From contig NZ_JAWRCU010000014.1 in the NCBI RefSeq assembly GCF_033542235.1, positions 1-64,000 of the forward strand: a stretch of 64,000 nucleotides of DNA, written 5' to 3'. Below, piece after piece: positions 15,228 to 24,816 of this stretch; position 1 is the first letter of the stretch, and each line of letters opens with the position of its first letter. The stretch comes from JAWRCU01 sp033542235 (GTDB taxonomy: Bacteria; Pseudomonadota; Alphaproteobacteria; Rhizobiales; Rhizobiaceae). Made by a program: the position numbers and the translations under genes. The notes under the pieces were generated by a model. That model ran no database searches and had not been told where the DNA came from. It saw only the letters and a list, made by a program, of their open reading frames with translations.

Positions 15228-16106
15228 TCAATGCTCTGGAAACAGGAATGTCATCTCGGCGCGCAGCTGCCAGTCGGCGCCGGTAAGGTCAGGCTTGACG
15301 ACATTGTAGTAGGCCGAAAGCTGTGCGTTGACGGCCTGGTGGCCAATCTCGAACACTCGTCCGATGCCTCCGCCAAGGGGAACGGTCCAGCGATTGTCGC
15401 TATCCGCTTCCCAATCGGCCGTCATGAGGGGGGCCGACGTCAGATACCAGCCCTTGGAGAGGTTGTAATTGAGGAACGGCTGGAAAGTCAGTTCATTGAC
15501 ATCGGGACGGTCGCCATCGCCAGCGAAGGACCACACGTTAAGGGCCAGGAAGCCGGTTGTTATATGCAGCGGCTTGACAGACAGGAAGGTGACGAACGCC
15601 GGACCGGCCGACCACTTTCCCGTCCCGAGCACATCGCTCGTAGCGGTTGGAAATTGAAAGACAGGCCCGACGCCCCAGACGAGGCCCACATCTGGAGCCA
15701 ATTGTATGGGCTTGCTCGGCGAGAAAAACAGCTCCGGGGTGAGGTCTCCCAAGCCGAAGATATCACGGCCAAAATCACTGCCCGCAGTCTGTTCGAGCGC
15801 CTGGAGCTCCGGCCCCGGATTGAGGAAGGGCTCCTGATAGATGACCGGAAGGATCGGGCGGATGATCAGGTTCCAATCCTCATTGAGATGAACCGGAAAG
15901 ACCGGCTGGATGTTGAGCACATTCTGAACATTGCCAGTGTCGCCAATGCCAAAGTTCGTGTTGTTCTGAAATGGCACGCTGATGAGATCGGCGATGGGGT
16001 TTTGCGCAGCCTCGCGCAAGGCATCCCCCTCCTGGGCATATGCTGTCGGGATGGCAATCAGTAACGCGGCGGTCAGAACCGGCACATGGATCAACGGGGT
16101 CCACAC
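15228..16106 (-). CDS. outer-membrane beta-barrel-type protein (annotated neuromedin-U-like in relatives)
   Basis: I chose the GTG at 16106 because it gives a standard 24-residue signal peptide (MWTPLIHVPVLTAALLIAIP, then TAYA before QEGD) and has GAGG eight bases upstream. An ATG at 16175 would add 23 residues. The mature part has alternating hydrophobic/polar strands with many aromatic residues and ends in a strand (QLRAEMTFLFPEH), in the style of outer-membrane barrels. Similar proteins are often labelled neuromedin U or transporter, without a known function. It lies between the channel gene and the NHL protein on the same strand. Confidence 0.6.
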   Translation of the reverse strand: MWTPLIHVPVLTAALLIAIPTAYAQEGDALREAAQNPIADLISVPFQNNTNFGIGDTGNVQNVLNIQPVFPVHLNEDWNLIIRPILPVIYQEPFLNPGPELQALEQTAGSDFGRDIFGLGDLTPELFFSPSKPIQLAPDVGLVWGVGPVFQFPTATSDVLGTGKWSAGPAFVTFLSVKPLHITTGFLALNVWSFAGDGDRPDVNELTFQPFLNYNLSKGWYLTSAPLMTADWEADSDNRWTVPLGGGIGRVFEIGHQAVNAQLSAYYNVVKPDLTGADWQLRAEMTFLFPEH

Positions 16107-16323
16107 TGACGTTGTCCTCGCTCGTTGGTTTCCAGGGCGGAAGATAGCAGTCGACAAAAGTCTGAACAACGACATCAGGAACACAGCTACAATTTGGTTG
16201 CGCGACGTTGCGAATTAGCAACTACTAAATAGCTTCTTCTCTGAAAGCTAAGGTTAGAACGTTCGTGCCGCAGATGATGCCGGGCCGTATCCGGATGAGG
16301 AAAACGGCTCGGTGTGCCGATGC

Positions 16324-18306
16324 CTACGGCTTGCGCACCGCACCGATGAGGGGCGTCCTCACGGGAGCGGCGACTCCGTAGATGACCACGACGCCCTGTC
16401 CGCCACCTTTGGTAGAGATGGGATCGGCCGGGTCCTTGGCAACTACCGCGTCCAGGTCATTCCAGTTGTTCGCTGCCCAAACGTTGCCGGCCGGGTCGAT
16501 GCCGACATCGGTAATCATCTGGATGCCGCCACTCTGGAATATATGGATGACATCGCCGGTCTTCGTTCCCGCCGCGTGACCCTTTGGATCGACGCCGGCC
16601 ATCACGCCCACGCCGCGGCCCCAGAAATTGCCGAACCAGACATTGTCGGCACCGTCGATCGAGACACCCCACGGTACGCTCACGACGCCGTCACCGTAGC
16701 CTTTCGGGGCAGCTTGGGTGCCGTCGGGCGCGATCATGTTGACCACTCCGGTTTTCAACTTCGGGTTCTCTTCGAGCACGGTCAGCATGTGCTTCAATGC
16801 GATCGCGAACTGCACCATGATTGGGACGCCGTCGGGGATTTTTACCGGAGGGAATTCCGGCGACTCGTTGCTCGCCGCCCACAGGTTGCCCTTCGAATCG
16901 AGTGCCACGCCGCGGACGCCGCCGCCGACCGTGAACGTCTCGACCTTTGACGGATCATCGGCGGGGAACCGGACGACCGTGTTGGACTGGGAGTTGCTGA
17001 CCCACACCCGATTCTGGCTATCGATCGCGACGCCGAACGGGGATTTCAGACCGGGTACCTCGACAATGCGCCCGTCGGCCACGCGACCGCCGGGGAACTG
17101 CAGTAGTCGGTTCCGTGTGCCGTCGGCCATCCATACGTCGCCGTTCTCGGCGAAGCCGCTCCCCATGACGCCGCCGAGCTGGCCGGCCATCGGAAGTTCA
17201 CTTTCCTGGCCGATGGGTTTCCCATCGAGGTCCATGACGAGGATCGTCCCGTTGAGACCACCGATCCACACCTTGTCCTTGGATACCCCGGTGCCCCAGC
17301 CGACGCCATCGAGCCCCATGCCGGTGAATCCGGTGATGGCGGGCGACAGCGCGGTGCCGTCGGGGGCGTACTTCGCAGTACCGCCGCCGATGTTGGCGGC
17401 TACGCCGGACTGCGAGCCGGGCATCCAGTTGACGCCGCTCCAGACGTTGCCGTCGGCATCGATCGACAGCTTGCCCGCGGCGAGCGCGCCACCGCCGTCG
17501 AACCAGAGCGACAGCGCCAAGTCTGGCGGTGCCTCGAAAAGATAGGGCAAGAAGGGCGCTGGCCGGCGGGCGCCCGGCTTGGGCTCCGGGTAGGCCTTGT
17601 CGAACAAGTCGAAGAGCGCCGTCGTGTTGACCCAAGACCGGCGGGCAATGTCGGCCATGGCCTGCAACGTGTCCGTCGGCGCTGCGGCGCCGTCTTCTGT
17701 CGCAGCTTTCAGAAAATCGGCCCGCCAGGCATCATTGGCCGAGGTCGAAAAGGCGGTGATCAGATCTCCCAAGGTGTTCAGTTTTGCAAGCGTCGTCGTC
17801 TGGGAACTGTTGAGCGGATCCAAGAGCACCTTGCCCCATGCTCCGGTCGCGGGATCGACGAGGTTTGGTACGTTGCCCGCCGCAATCCGAAGACCCACCT
17901 TGTTGCCGCTAAGCGCGGTACCGTCGATAAACTGAGCATTGGTGAATACCGAGGCGACCGTGGTCAGTTCATTGACCACGACCGTTGGCGGTGTCTTCTC
18001 ACCGAGAATGGAGAGCAGGGCGACCGCATCGCCAGGACCCGATCGTGTCGTCAGGTAATAAATTCCATCTCCGGTCGTCTCCGGAAAATCCGTCATCTTG
18101 AAGATACCGGTGCTGCCGGTTGATGCCTCCATGAGCTGAGCAGGCACCTTGTTGCCGTCAGTGCGCCACAGCGTTACCTTCACACCCGAAGCTGGCTTTC
18201 CGCCCAACTGGACCTGACCGACAAGGTTGCCGGCAAGGCTCATCCCCGGCAGCGAACATACCGCAAATGCGAATGCTGTAGCGCCAATCCAGCTCATTCT
18301 GGTCAT
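16324..18306 (-). CDS. secreted NHL/SMP-30-like beta-propeller protein
   Basis: This 660-residue protein starts at ATG 18306, supported by AGAGGG upstream. The signal peptide MTRMSWIGATAFAFAVCSLP ends before LAG. An N-terminal domain (about residues 25-100) resembles a Cna-B/transthyretin-like fold (VGQVQLGGKPASGVKVTLWR). The C-terminal half contains NHL-type repeats of the form GVAIDSQNRVWVSN, GVALDSKGNLWAAS, GVSIDGADNVWFGN and DVGIDPAGNVWAAN. Such propellers bind ligands or act as lactonases; no catalytic residues could be assigned. It may be periplasmic or extracellular. A longer start at 18381 lacks the signal-peptide logic and is rejected. Confidence 0.7.
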   Translation of the reverse strand: MTRMSWIGATAFAFAVCSLPGMSLAGNLVGQVQLGGKPASGVKVTLWRTDGNKVPAQLMEASTGSTGIFKMTDFPETTGDGIYYLTTRSGPGDAVALLSILGEKTPPTVVVNELTTVASVFTNAQFIDGTALSGNKVGLRIAAGNVPNLVDPATGAWGKVLLDPLNSSQTTTLAKLNTLGDLITAFSTSANDAWRADFLKAATEDGAAAPTDTLQAMADIARRSWVNTTALFDLFDKAYPEPKPGARRPAPFLPYLFEAPPDLALSLWFDGGGALAAGKLSIDADGNVWSGVNWMPGSQSGVAANIGGGTAKYAPDGTALSPAITGFTGMGLDGVGWGTGVSKDKVWIGGLNGTILVMDLDGKPIGQESELPMAGQLGGVMGSGFAENGDVWMADGTRNRLLQFPGGRVADGRIVEVPGLKSPFGVAIDSQNRVWVSNSQSNTVVRFPADDPSKVETFTVGGGVRGVALDSKGNLWAASNESPEFPPVKIPDGVPIMVQFAIALKHMLTVLEENPKLKTGVVNMIAPDGTQAAPKGYGDGVVSVPWGVSIDGADNVWFGNFWGRGVGVMAGVDPKGHAAGTKTGDVIHIFQSGGIQMITDVGIDPAGNVWAANNWNDLDAVVAKDPADPISTKGGGQGVVVIYGVAAPVRTPLIGAVRKP

Positions 18307-18618
18307 CTCGAACCCTCTGACAAAAGTTGCGTGGGCACGTGCAACGCAGTCGAACTGCTTCCAGCCTAGGCACTGCGGCATTCAGCTGATATTGCCCTTT
18401 GGGGAAATCTGGCGAAAATCTTGGAATGCTTGGAGCGGACGGATTGTTCACGCCGGCTCCGAGACGTTGCAGTGCTCGCAGCCAACGACCGCTCATGGCG
18501 CGTCCTGCCGGTTCAGATTGACGGCGCGAACGCGAACTTCCCACTTGATGCTGCCGGTGTCTTCGGGTGTCGGATTTTCACCACTGAGCCATCACGCCAT
18601 ACCGAGGTCAGCGCAGCA

Positions 18619-18686
18619 AAAAGCTGCAGACTTGCGGAAAGATCAGGTCGCAAACCACGAGTTCAGATTGACTTCGACGGCAGCCT
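18619..18686. repeat. dispersed palindromic element, degenerate right-half copy overlapping a stop codon
   Basis: GCAGACTTGCGGAAAGATCAGGTCGCAAAC is a diverged right half of the element at 62377-62421. The following ACTTCGACGGCAGCCTG is shared with 14570-14586. The repeat covers the stop codon and last residues of the minus-strand flippase gene. The rest of the gap 18307-18618 holds no gene I can support. Confidence 0.5.
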
Positions 18687-19958
18687 GAGCGCGCTGTAGG
18701 TCAGCAGCGCCGAGGCAAGATAAATCGCCGCGAACACCCAGTTGAGCGACAGCACCAGATCGGCTGTGTCGGTGACCCTGGCCAGCAGCCAGGTGAGCAG
18801 CACTGCCTTCACGCCGGCGAGCAAGCCGAGATTCATGGCGCGGATCAGCATTTGTCCGCGGCCGAACAGCAATTCGGCCTGATATTCGACCAGGTTACGC
18901 AATCCGGGAACGAGCAGCGCCAGCACGACCAGCGGCGCGGCTTCCGCGACATTCCTGCCGAGCGCCGTCGGGAAGAAGTGGAGCAGGGTGCCGATGGCGA
19001 GCAGCGCCAGCGTCGACACCGCCAGGATCGCGCCTTCTATGCCCACCCGCATGGTCAGCCGCGCCAGCAGGTCGGGCGCGCGCATCATCTTCTGCACCAG
19101 CATCATCGAAAAGACGCGGATCGGTATCGCGGTGAGATCGACGAGCCGCATAATGATGGCGTACATGCCCGCAAGCCTGGCGCCGCCGATCGAAAGCACC
19201 AGCAGCTTGTCGAGCTCCATCTGCAGGTAGAACAGCACTTCCGCGCCGGAGACGTAGAGCGCGTCGGGGAGCCGCTTGAAATAGAGCTGCGCCTTCAGCG
19301 CCAGCGGCTGCCGCGGATAGAAGAACAACACGCCGATCAGGAGCGAGCATGCGTTTGCCGCCAGATAGGCCCAGCTCCAGCCAATGAGCCCGGCATGGGG
19401 CAGCGCTATGAATATCACTGCCGCAACGGCGCGGACTGCGGTGCCTATGATCGTAAGCAGCGCGGCGCGGCCGAACCTGCCGAGGCCGTTGTTGACGATG
19501 ATGACGAGCTCGGTCGGCCGCCACAGCAGCGCTTCGGCGGCGATTACGATTGCGAAAGCCTCTGCTCCCATTGTGCCTGAGAAGAACAGGGCGAATGTGA
19601 TCCATGATGCAGCCGCGAGCACCGGCAACGATATCAGCGAGAGCAGCAGGAACCCTGCCGTGAAGATACCGACCAGCCGAGGCTTCACGGCCGCGATCCG
19701 ATAGACCGAGGAAACGAAGCCGAAGGCGAGCAGCCGCGACAGCATGACGCCTGCTGCCGATGCTGTCGCGAACAGGCCGAAATCCGGGATCGAAAGAGCG
19801 TTGGCGAGCGCGATGAAGTAGGCAAGCGAGAATACAAGCCGGCCGGCCGAGCCGCTGATCGCCGAGAAATAGTCCTTCAGCAGCCCGCGCCGGGTCGCGA
19901 GAAGATCCCGCAGCCTCGCGAGCCGCACCGGGCGGAAACTGTCGCTGATCTCGGACAT
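18663..19958 (-). CDS. polysaccharide flippase-like membrane protein (MATE/Wzx type)
   Basis: This 431-residue protein has about twelve hydrophobic segments and a basic N-terminus (RLARLRDLLATRRGLLKDY), like oligosaccharide flippases and O-antigen exporters of the Polysacc_synt family. It would move lipid-linked sugar units across the inner membrane. It is divergent from the chain-length protein gene at 20100, with 141 bases between starts, so the two probably share a control region and a polysaccharide pathway. The last residues are encoded inside a dispersed repeat. Confidence 0.75.
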   Translation of the reverse strand: MSEISDSFRPVRLARLRDLLATRRGLLKDYFSAISGSAGRLVFSLAYFIALANALSIPDFGLFATASAAGVMLSRLLAFGFVSSVYRIAAVKPRLVGIFTAGFLLLSLISLPVLAAASWITFALFFSGTMGAEAFAIVIAAEALLWRPTELVIIVNNGLGRFGRAALLTIIGTAVRAVAAVIFIALPHAGLIGWSWAYLAANACSLLIGVLFFYPRQPLALKAQLYFKRLPDALYVSGAEVLFYLQMELDKLLVLSIGGARLAGMYAIIMRLVDLTAIPIRVFSMMLVQKMMRAPDLLARLTMRVGIEGAILAVSTLALLAIGTLLHFFPTALGRNVAEAAPLVVLALLVPGLRNLVEYQAELLFGRGQMLIRAMNLGLLAGVKAVLLTWLLARVTDTADLVLSLNWVFAAIYLASALLTYSALRLPSKSI

Positions 19959-20099
19959 GCCCCAACGTGCTTACGCCACAAAGCTTAACGCGCCGTGTGG
20001 GCGTTCGATTAACGATTTGTTTCCCACGGATGTTTAGCTTGGCTTAACGAATTTTGGTTTCCGAACTTCCCAGATTTTCCTCGAAATTCCCGCGGCCGC

Positions 20100-22454
20100 A
20101 TGACTGACGACGAAAGCAGCGCCAAGGACTGGAAGAAGCGGTCGATGCTCTCGATGGGGACGCCGGCCTCTGCCGCGCGCGTCGGCGGCACCGAGGCGGC
20201 CATGCGGCATAGGCTCGCCCGCGCGCGTCGCGAGTCGACGCCCAGCCCGCTCTTGTCTGCGCTCGCAGCCATGGAAGGCTTCCGACCCGAGCCTGCCGTT
20301 GACCGGCAAGAGCCTGAGAGGCCGAACGGATCGCGCTGGGGTTTGCGCTATCTCTTGTCGCTGAAACAGATTTTCGAAAAATTCGACGCGGCCGGGCGTC
20401 CGGGAACGAAGCGGCCTCCCGAGGCATCCGCGACGACAATTTTCCCGGAAATGCGGCGAGAAGCCTTGCCTCACCGGGCGCCCGTCGACCCCGCCGAATT
20501 TACTCCCGATCAGATCACCGACCATGCAACAGCGATTGGCGAGCCGGACGATGCGCGCTGGCGGCCCCTCGTCGATCCCATGCGGGTCATCGGCGGCATT
20601 GCCAACTCAAAAACGCTGATCCTTGCCGCCACGATCGTCGGCGGGGTGATCGGCGTCGCGGTCGCAGTTTCGACGCCGAAGAAATACGAGGCGGCTACCG
20701 AGCTTCTCGTCGACCCTCGCGACCTGAAGGTCTCCGACCGCGACCTCACACAGACTGGTCTCACCTCGGACGCGTTGCTCTCACTGGTCGAGAACCAGGT
20801 TCGCGTGCTCACCTCGAGCCCTGTCCTCAACAAGGTCGTCGACAAGCTGAAGCTCGATGAGGATCCGGAGTTCAATGGTCAGGGCCAGGGCGGTGTCGGC
20901 AATATCTTCGCCAGCCTGCGTGCTCTGCTTGCTCCCGGCAAGGCTGGTGGCGGCGACCTGCGTCGCGTGCATGCCGTCGGCAATCTCGCCGAAAGCCTTA
21001 CGGTCGAAAGGAGCGGCAAGACCTTCATCGTGACGATCGGCGCGAAGACCGAGGATCCCGAGAAGTCGGCCCGCATCGCCAATACCGTCGCCGACGTCTT
21101 CGTTCAGACGACCGGCAACCTGCAGTCGGACACGGCCGGCCGCGCCGCCGACGAGCTCAACGCCCGCCTCGCCGAGTTGCGGACCGGTGTGGAAGAGGCT
21201 GAGCGTGCAGCCGAGAAGTTCCGGGCCGAGCATGACCTGGTCGGTGCGCAGGGCCGGCTGATCAGCGATGACGAGCTGGTCAAGCTCAACGACCAGCTTT
21301 CGGTTGCGCGTGCCCGCACGATCGAGCTCAACGCCCGTGCCCAGTCGGCACGCTCCATCAAGCTCGATGCCGTGATCGGTGGCGGCATTCCGGAGGAGCT
21401 GACCTCTCCGGTGATGTCGGAGCTGCGCGCGCAATATGCGGCGATCAAACAGCAGGCCGATCAGCTTTCTGTGCGGCTCGGCCCGCGCCATCCGCAATAT
21501 GTCGCGATGGAGGCGCAGCTTCAGGGCGCGCGCGAGCAGATCGCCAACGAGCTGAAGCGCATCGTTGCCTCCGCCCAGACGGACCTGAAACGCGCCATTC
21601 AGCAGGAGCAGGATCTCGCGGCGCGCCTCGCCCAGCTCAAGTTGCGTTCCGGCGATGTCAACGGCGACATGATCACGCTGAGGGAGCTCGAGCGCGAGGT
21701 CGCTGCCAAACGCGCGGTCTATGAGAATTTCCTGTTGCGCGCCAAGGAAGCCGGCGAGCAGCGCGACATCAACACCGCCAATATCAGCGTGGTCTCGCAA
21801 GCCTACCCGCCGCTCGATCCGACCGGCCCGTCACGTGCTTCGATCGCCATTGTCGGTGCCGTGCTCGGCTTCATGGCTGGCGTGGCGCTCGGCGCAGGCC
21901 GAGGCATTCTCTGGAGCCTGCGTGAGAAACGGCAAGAGCGCCCATCTGCGCGGACACCACGGCAGGGAAACGGAGGCGGGCGGATGAGTCGCAATCCCGA
22001 CCCAATGGTGGGCCGCTCCGGGCGTGACGAAATTCGGGCCGAGCCACGGATTGCGGGCGAGATTGATGTCGCTGGGAGCCCGCTCGCAGGGCATGCGCAA
22101 CGTCCCCATGGACGGGCTCAGCCCGCGCAGCCGAGCTTCCATGCGTGGCAGCCGCAGCCCACAGGGGCGGATCCTTACGGCTATCAGCAGCCCGCTGCTA
22201 CGGCACCTTACCGGGAGCCCTACCTGCATGATGCCACACGGCCGGAGCCGCACGCGCTGGAGCCGCAGGCCGCATCTTCTCCCGAGCAAATGTCGACGAT
22301 AGAGGAGGTGCGTGAGAGCCTGCGTGAATTTCGGGAGGCGATCCGCGACCTTACCGATGAACGTGCTCGCCGCCGGGAAAGTGCAAGGGACAGCTTACTT
22401 TTTCCCGCAGAAAGGCGCAGGCCGTTCAATGCTGGCGAAAGCGGAAAAAAGTAA
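20100..22454 (+). CDS. Wzz/GumC-like polysaccharide chain-length protein
   Basis: This 784-residue protein has a cytoplasmic N-terminus of about 165 residues and a membrane segment near 169-190 (LILAATIVGGVIGVAVAV). A Wzz domain with long periplasmic coiled coils follows, then a second membrane segment near 579-603. The C-terminal tail is rich in Pro, Gln and Arg. There is no Walker-type tyrosine kinase domain, unlike fused BY-kinases such as ExoP; a kinase would have to come from elsewhere. The N-terminal extension is longer than usual. The last residues (after RRRESARDSLLFP) are encoded within a REP-like inverted repeat whose right arm supplies the TAA stop, so the native C-terminus may have been replaced. 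Confidence 0.82.
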   Translation: MTDDESSAKDWKKRSMLSMGTPASAARVGGTEAAMRHRLARARRESTPSPLLSALAAMEGFRPEPAVDRQEPERPNGSRWGLRYLLSLKQIFEKFDAAGRPGTKRPPEASATTIFPEMRREALPHRAPVDPAEFTPDQITDHATAIGEPDDARWRPLVDPMRVIGGIANSKTLILAATIVGGVIGVAVAVSTPKKYEAATELLVDPRDLKVSDRDLTQTGLTSDALLSLVENQVRVLTSSPVLNKVVDKLKLDEDPEFNGQGQGGVGNIFASLRALLAPGKAGGGDLRRVHAVGNLAESLTVERSGKTFIVTIGAKTEDPEKSARIANTVADVFVQTTGNLQSDTAGRAADELNARLAELRTGVEEAERAAEKFRAEHDLVGAQGRLISDDELVKLNDQLSVARARTIELNARAQSARSIKLDAVIGGGIPEELTSPVMSELRAQYAAIKQQADQLSVRLGPRHPQYVAMEAQLQGAREQIANELKRIVASAQTDLKRAIQQEQDLAARLAQLKLRSGDVNGDMITLRELEREVAAKRAVYENFLLRAKEAGEQRDINTANISVVSQAYPPLDPTGPSRASIAIVGAVLGFMAGVALGAGRGILWSLREKRQERPSARTPRQGNGGGRMSRNPDPMVGRSGRDEIRAEPRIAGEIDVAGSPLAGHAQRPHGRAQPAQPSFHAWQPQPTGADPYGYQQPAATAPYREPYLHDATRPEPHALEPQAASSPEQMSTIEEVRESLREFREAIRDLTDERARRRESARDSLLFPAERRRPFNAGESGKK

Positions 22455-22526
22455 ACTGTCCGCGGTGCCCACCGCAGAAAGCGCAAGCGTTTCAGAGTTG
22501 GCACAGACGGAAGAAGTCAGCTGTCC
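22388..22526. repeat. REP-like inverted repeat with a third partial arm
   Basis: GGACAGCTTACTTTTTCCCGC (22388-22408) is inverted at 22441-22461 with two mismatches, giving 19 of 21 matching positions around a 32-base spacer. A third related arm, AGTCAGCTGTCC, is at 22515-22526. The GGACAGNTTACTTTTT core resembles REPs associated with RAYT transposases in other bacteria. No transposase gene is near. Confidence 0.55.
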
Positions 22527-22646
22527 CCGGTCTGCCGGTTCACGTTCTTTCGAGTTTACGGCACGAGACGGCGCAATGTCGGGATTGCGCCGGCAGTTTT
22601 TCGTGAATATGCCGCGCCTGAATGCAATGACTGTCGAGAGCTCGCA

Positions 22647-23546
22647 ATGACGCAAATCATCGATGGCAAGGCCGTGGGCGAGGAAGTCGTCGCCCGCGTG
22701 AAGGCACTCACGGCCGAGCTGGTTGGATCAGGCAGCAGGCCTCCCGGCCTGGCTGTCGTGATTGTCGGCGAGGACCCGGCAAGCCAGGTCTATGTCGCCG
22801 CGAAATCGAAGAAGGCCAAGGAGTGTGGCTTCCATTCGCTCCAGCACACGCTGCCGGCTGAGACCACCGAGGCCGAGTTGCTCCGCATTGTCGCGGAGCT
22901 GAATGCCGACCCCGCAATCAACGGCATCCTGGTTCAGCTGCCGCTGCCGAAGCACATCGATTCCGGCCGCGTCATTCAGGCGATCGCGCCCGAGAAGGAT
23001 GTCGACGGATTCCATTTCATCAATGTCGGCAAGCTTGGCACGGGCGAGCTCGCCACCGCCTTCGTGCCTTGTACGCCGGCGGGTTCGATGCTGCTCATCG
23101 AGCGGGTCCGCGGCAAGGATCTGTCCGGCCTGAGCGCTGTCGTCGTCGGACGCTCCAACATCGTCGGCAAGCCGATGGCGAACCTCCTGCTCGCCGCCAA
23201 CTGCACCGTCACCATCGCCCATAGCCGCACCAAGGATCTGCCGGCCTTGGCGCGCACGGCCGATATCCTCGTCGCCGCCGTCGGACGTCCGGAGATGGTG
23301 AGGGGCGATTGGGTGAAGCCCGGCGCCACCGTCATCGACGTCGGCATCAACCGCATTCCGGCCCCTGAGAAGGGGGAGGGCAAGACGCGGCTGGCGGGCG
23401 ACGTCGCCTTTGACGAGGCGGTCAAGGTTGCAGGCGCGATCACGCCGGTGCCGGGCGGCGTCGGTCCGATGACGATCGCCATGCTGATGGCCAACACGGT
23501 CACTTCCGCCTATCTTGCGGCCGGCCGCAAGCGGCCCGGCTTCTAG
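22647..23546 (+). CDS. folD: bifunctional methylenetetrahydrofolate dehydrogenase/cyclohydrolase
   Basis: This 299-residue cytoplasmic enzyme interconverts 5,10-methylene-, methenyl- and 10-formyl-tetrahydrofolate using NADP. FolD signatures are clear: [14 protein letters not shown] with the catalytic lysine, [28 protein letters not shown], and the Rossmann motif [28 protein letters not shown] is near the C-terminus. The length is normal. It appears to be a single gene between the chain-length protein and the GlxA-type regulator. Confidence 0.97.
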   Translation: MTQIIDGKAVGEEVVARVKALTAELVGSGSRPPGLAVVIVGEDPASQVYVAAKSKKAKECGFHSLQHTLPAETTEAELLRIVAELNADPAINGILVQLPLPKHIDSGRVIQAIAPEKDVDGFHFINVGKLGTGELATAFVPCTPAGSMLLIERVRGKDLSGLSAVVVGRSNIVGKPMANLLLAANCTVTIAHSRTKDLPALARTADILVAAVGRPEMVRGDWVKPGATVIDVGINRIPAPEKGEGKTRLAGDVAFDEAVKVAGAITPVPGGVGPMTIAMLMANTVTSAYLAAGRKRPGF

Positions 23547-23608
23547 GCAGGTTCCGAAAAAGTGTCCCACGGTTTGGCTATACGAAGCTGCGGCAACCAA
23601 GCGAATCC

Positions 23609-24670
23609 ATGCAGGTATTCGTGGGTCAGCCCACGAATTCCCGCTTAGCCGAAGGAGCGGCTCCGCCAAACTTGCGCACGCTTCCCGCTCCAGTAGAGGT
23701 TCCGATCACGCCCGACCCGAGCCTGGGCGGCCGGCAGTTCGCATTTCTGCTGGTCGACAAGTTCTCCATGTTCTCGCTCGCGGCCGCGATCGACACGTTC
23801 CGATCGGCGAACCGGCTGCTCGGCCGCGACTTCTATGGCTGGACCACCGTATCGGCCGATGGCGACGCGGTGATGGCCTCCAACGGGTTGCCGCTCAAGA
23901 TCGACTATAGCGTCGCCGATATCCCGCCGGTCGACATCCTGTTCGTCAGCGTCGGTCTCACCACTGAATTTCCCGGCAAGAGCAAGGTGCTTTCCGCACT
24001 GAGGAGCTGGGGCCGGCGCGGCGGCAAGCTCGGTGCGCTCTCGGTGGGGTCCTACCTCCTTGCCGAGGCCGGCCAGCTCGACGGCTATCGCTGCACCATC
24101 CACTGGGAAAACCGCGCTGGCTTCATGGAGCGCTTTCCCGAGATCGAGTGCACCGGCAATGTCTATGAGATCGATCGCAAGCGCTACACTTGCGCCGGCG
24201 GCACGACCTCGATCGACCTCATGCTTGAGATCGTCCGCACCGATTTCGGCCCCAACCTCGCCAACTCGGTCGCCAACCAGTTCCAGCACGAGCGCATTCG
24301 CTCGGCCGGCGATCGCCAGCGCGTCGGGCCCGAGCGCGATCTCACCGGCAAGTCGGAGAAGCTGAAGAAGATCGTCGAGCTGATGGCCGACAATCTCGAC
24401 GAGCCCTATTCGGCGGTCGAGCTTGCCAAGTCGGCCGGTCTCTCGGTTCGGCAGGTGGAGCGACTGTTCCTGCGCCATCTGAACATGACGCCTGGCCGCT
24501 ACTACATGCGGCTGAGGCTGGAGCGCGCCCGCGAGCTGCTGCGCCAGACCAACATGCCGATTCTCGACGTGGCGATCGCCACCGGCTTTACGTCGCACTC
24601 CTATTTTGCGCAGAGCTACCGGCTGCAATTCGGCCGCCCGCCGAGCGAAGAACGGCGAACGACGTACTGA
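23609..24670 (+). CDS. GlxA-type AraC-family regulator with a DJ-1/PfpI-like domain
   Basis: This 353-residue protein has an N-terminal amidase-like DJ-1/PfpI domain (about residues 40-215). A C-terminal AraC double helix-turn-helix follows (about 255-350), with SAVELAKSAGLSVRQVERLF and the TGFTSHSYFAQSYRLQFGRPPSE signature. Proteins of this class regulate catabolism of quaternary amines, amino acids or related compounds in rhizobia; the nucleophile usually seen in active PfpI enzymes is not preserved (LSVGSYLLA). The ATG at 23609 has no clear ribosome binding site and a GTG at 23621 is possible. The target cannot be told from position. Confidence 0.85.
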   Translation: MQVFVGQPTNSRLAEGAAPPNLRTLPAPVEVPITPDPSLGGRQFAFLLVDKFSMFSLAAAIDTFRSANRLLGRDFYGWTTVSADGDAVMASNGLPLKIDYSVADIPPVDILFVSVGLTTEFPGKSKVLSALRSWGRRGGKLGALSVGSYLLAEAGQLDGYRCTIHWENRAGFMERFPEIECTGNVYEIDRKRYTCAGGTTSIDLMLEIVRTDFGPNLANSVANQFQHERIRSAGDRQRVGPERDLTGKSEKLKKIVELMADNLDEPYSAVELAKSAGLSVRQVERLFLRHLNMTPGRYYMRLRLERARELLRQTNMPILDVAIATGFTSHSYFAQSYRLQFGRPPSEERRTTY

Positions 24671-24816
24671 GTCCGGCCGGCGCGAGATGACCGCCCGCTG
24701 TCGTCGGGTTGCCTCGCAGCGAATGGGGAGAACTCTGTCGGGTCACCCCATTGGTCTTGCCTAGTTGCCGGCTCCCCACTAGCGTCCGCGGCGCCAGGCA
24801 ACGGAGGGTGTGGACA

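Noticed and set aside
18227..18688. 153-residue plus-strand ORF after the NHL gene
   Set aside because: It is partly antisense to the signal peptide of the NHL protein and partly repeat sequence.
23547..23580. TTCCGAAAAAGTGTCCCACGG after folD as another palindrome copy
   Set aside because: It resembles a known rhizobial repeat arm but no inverted partner is seen, so it is not listed as a feature.
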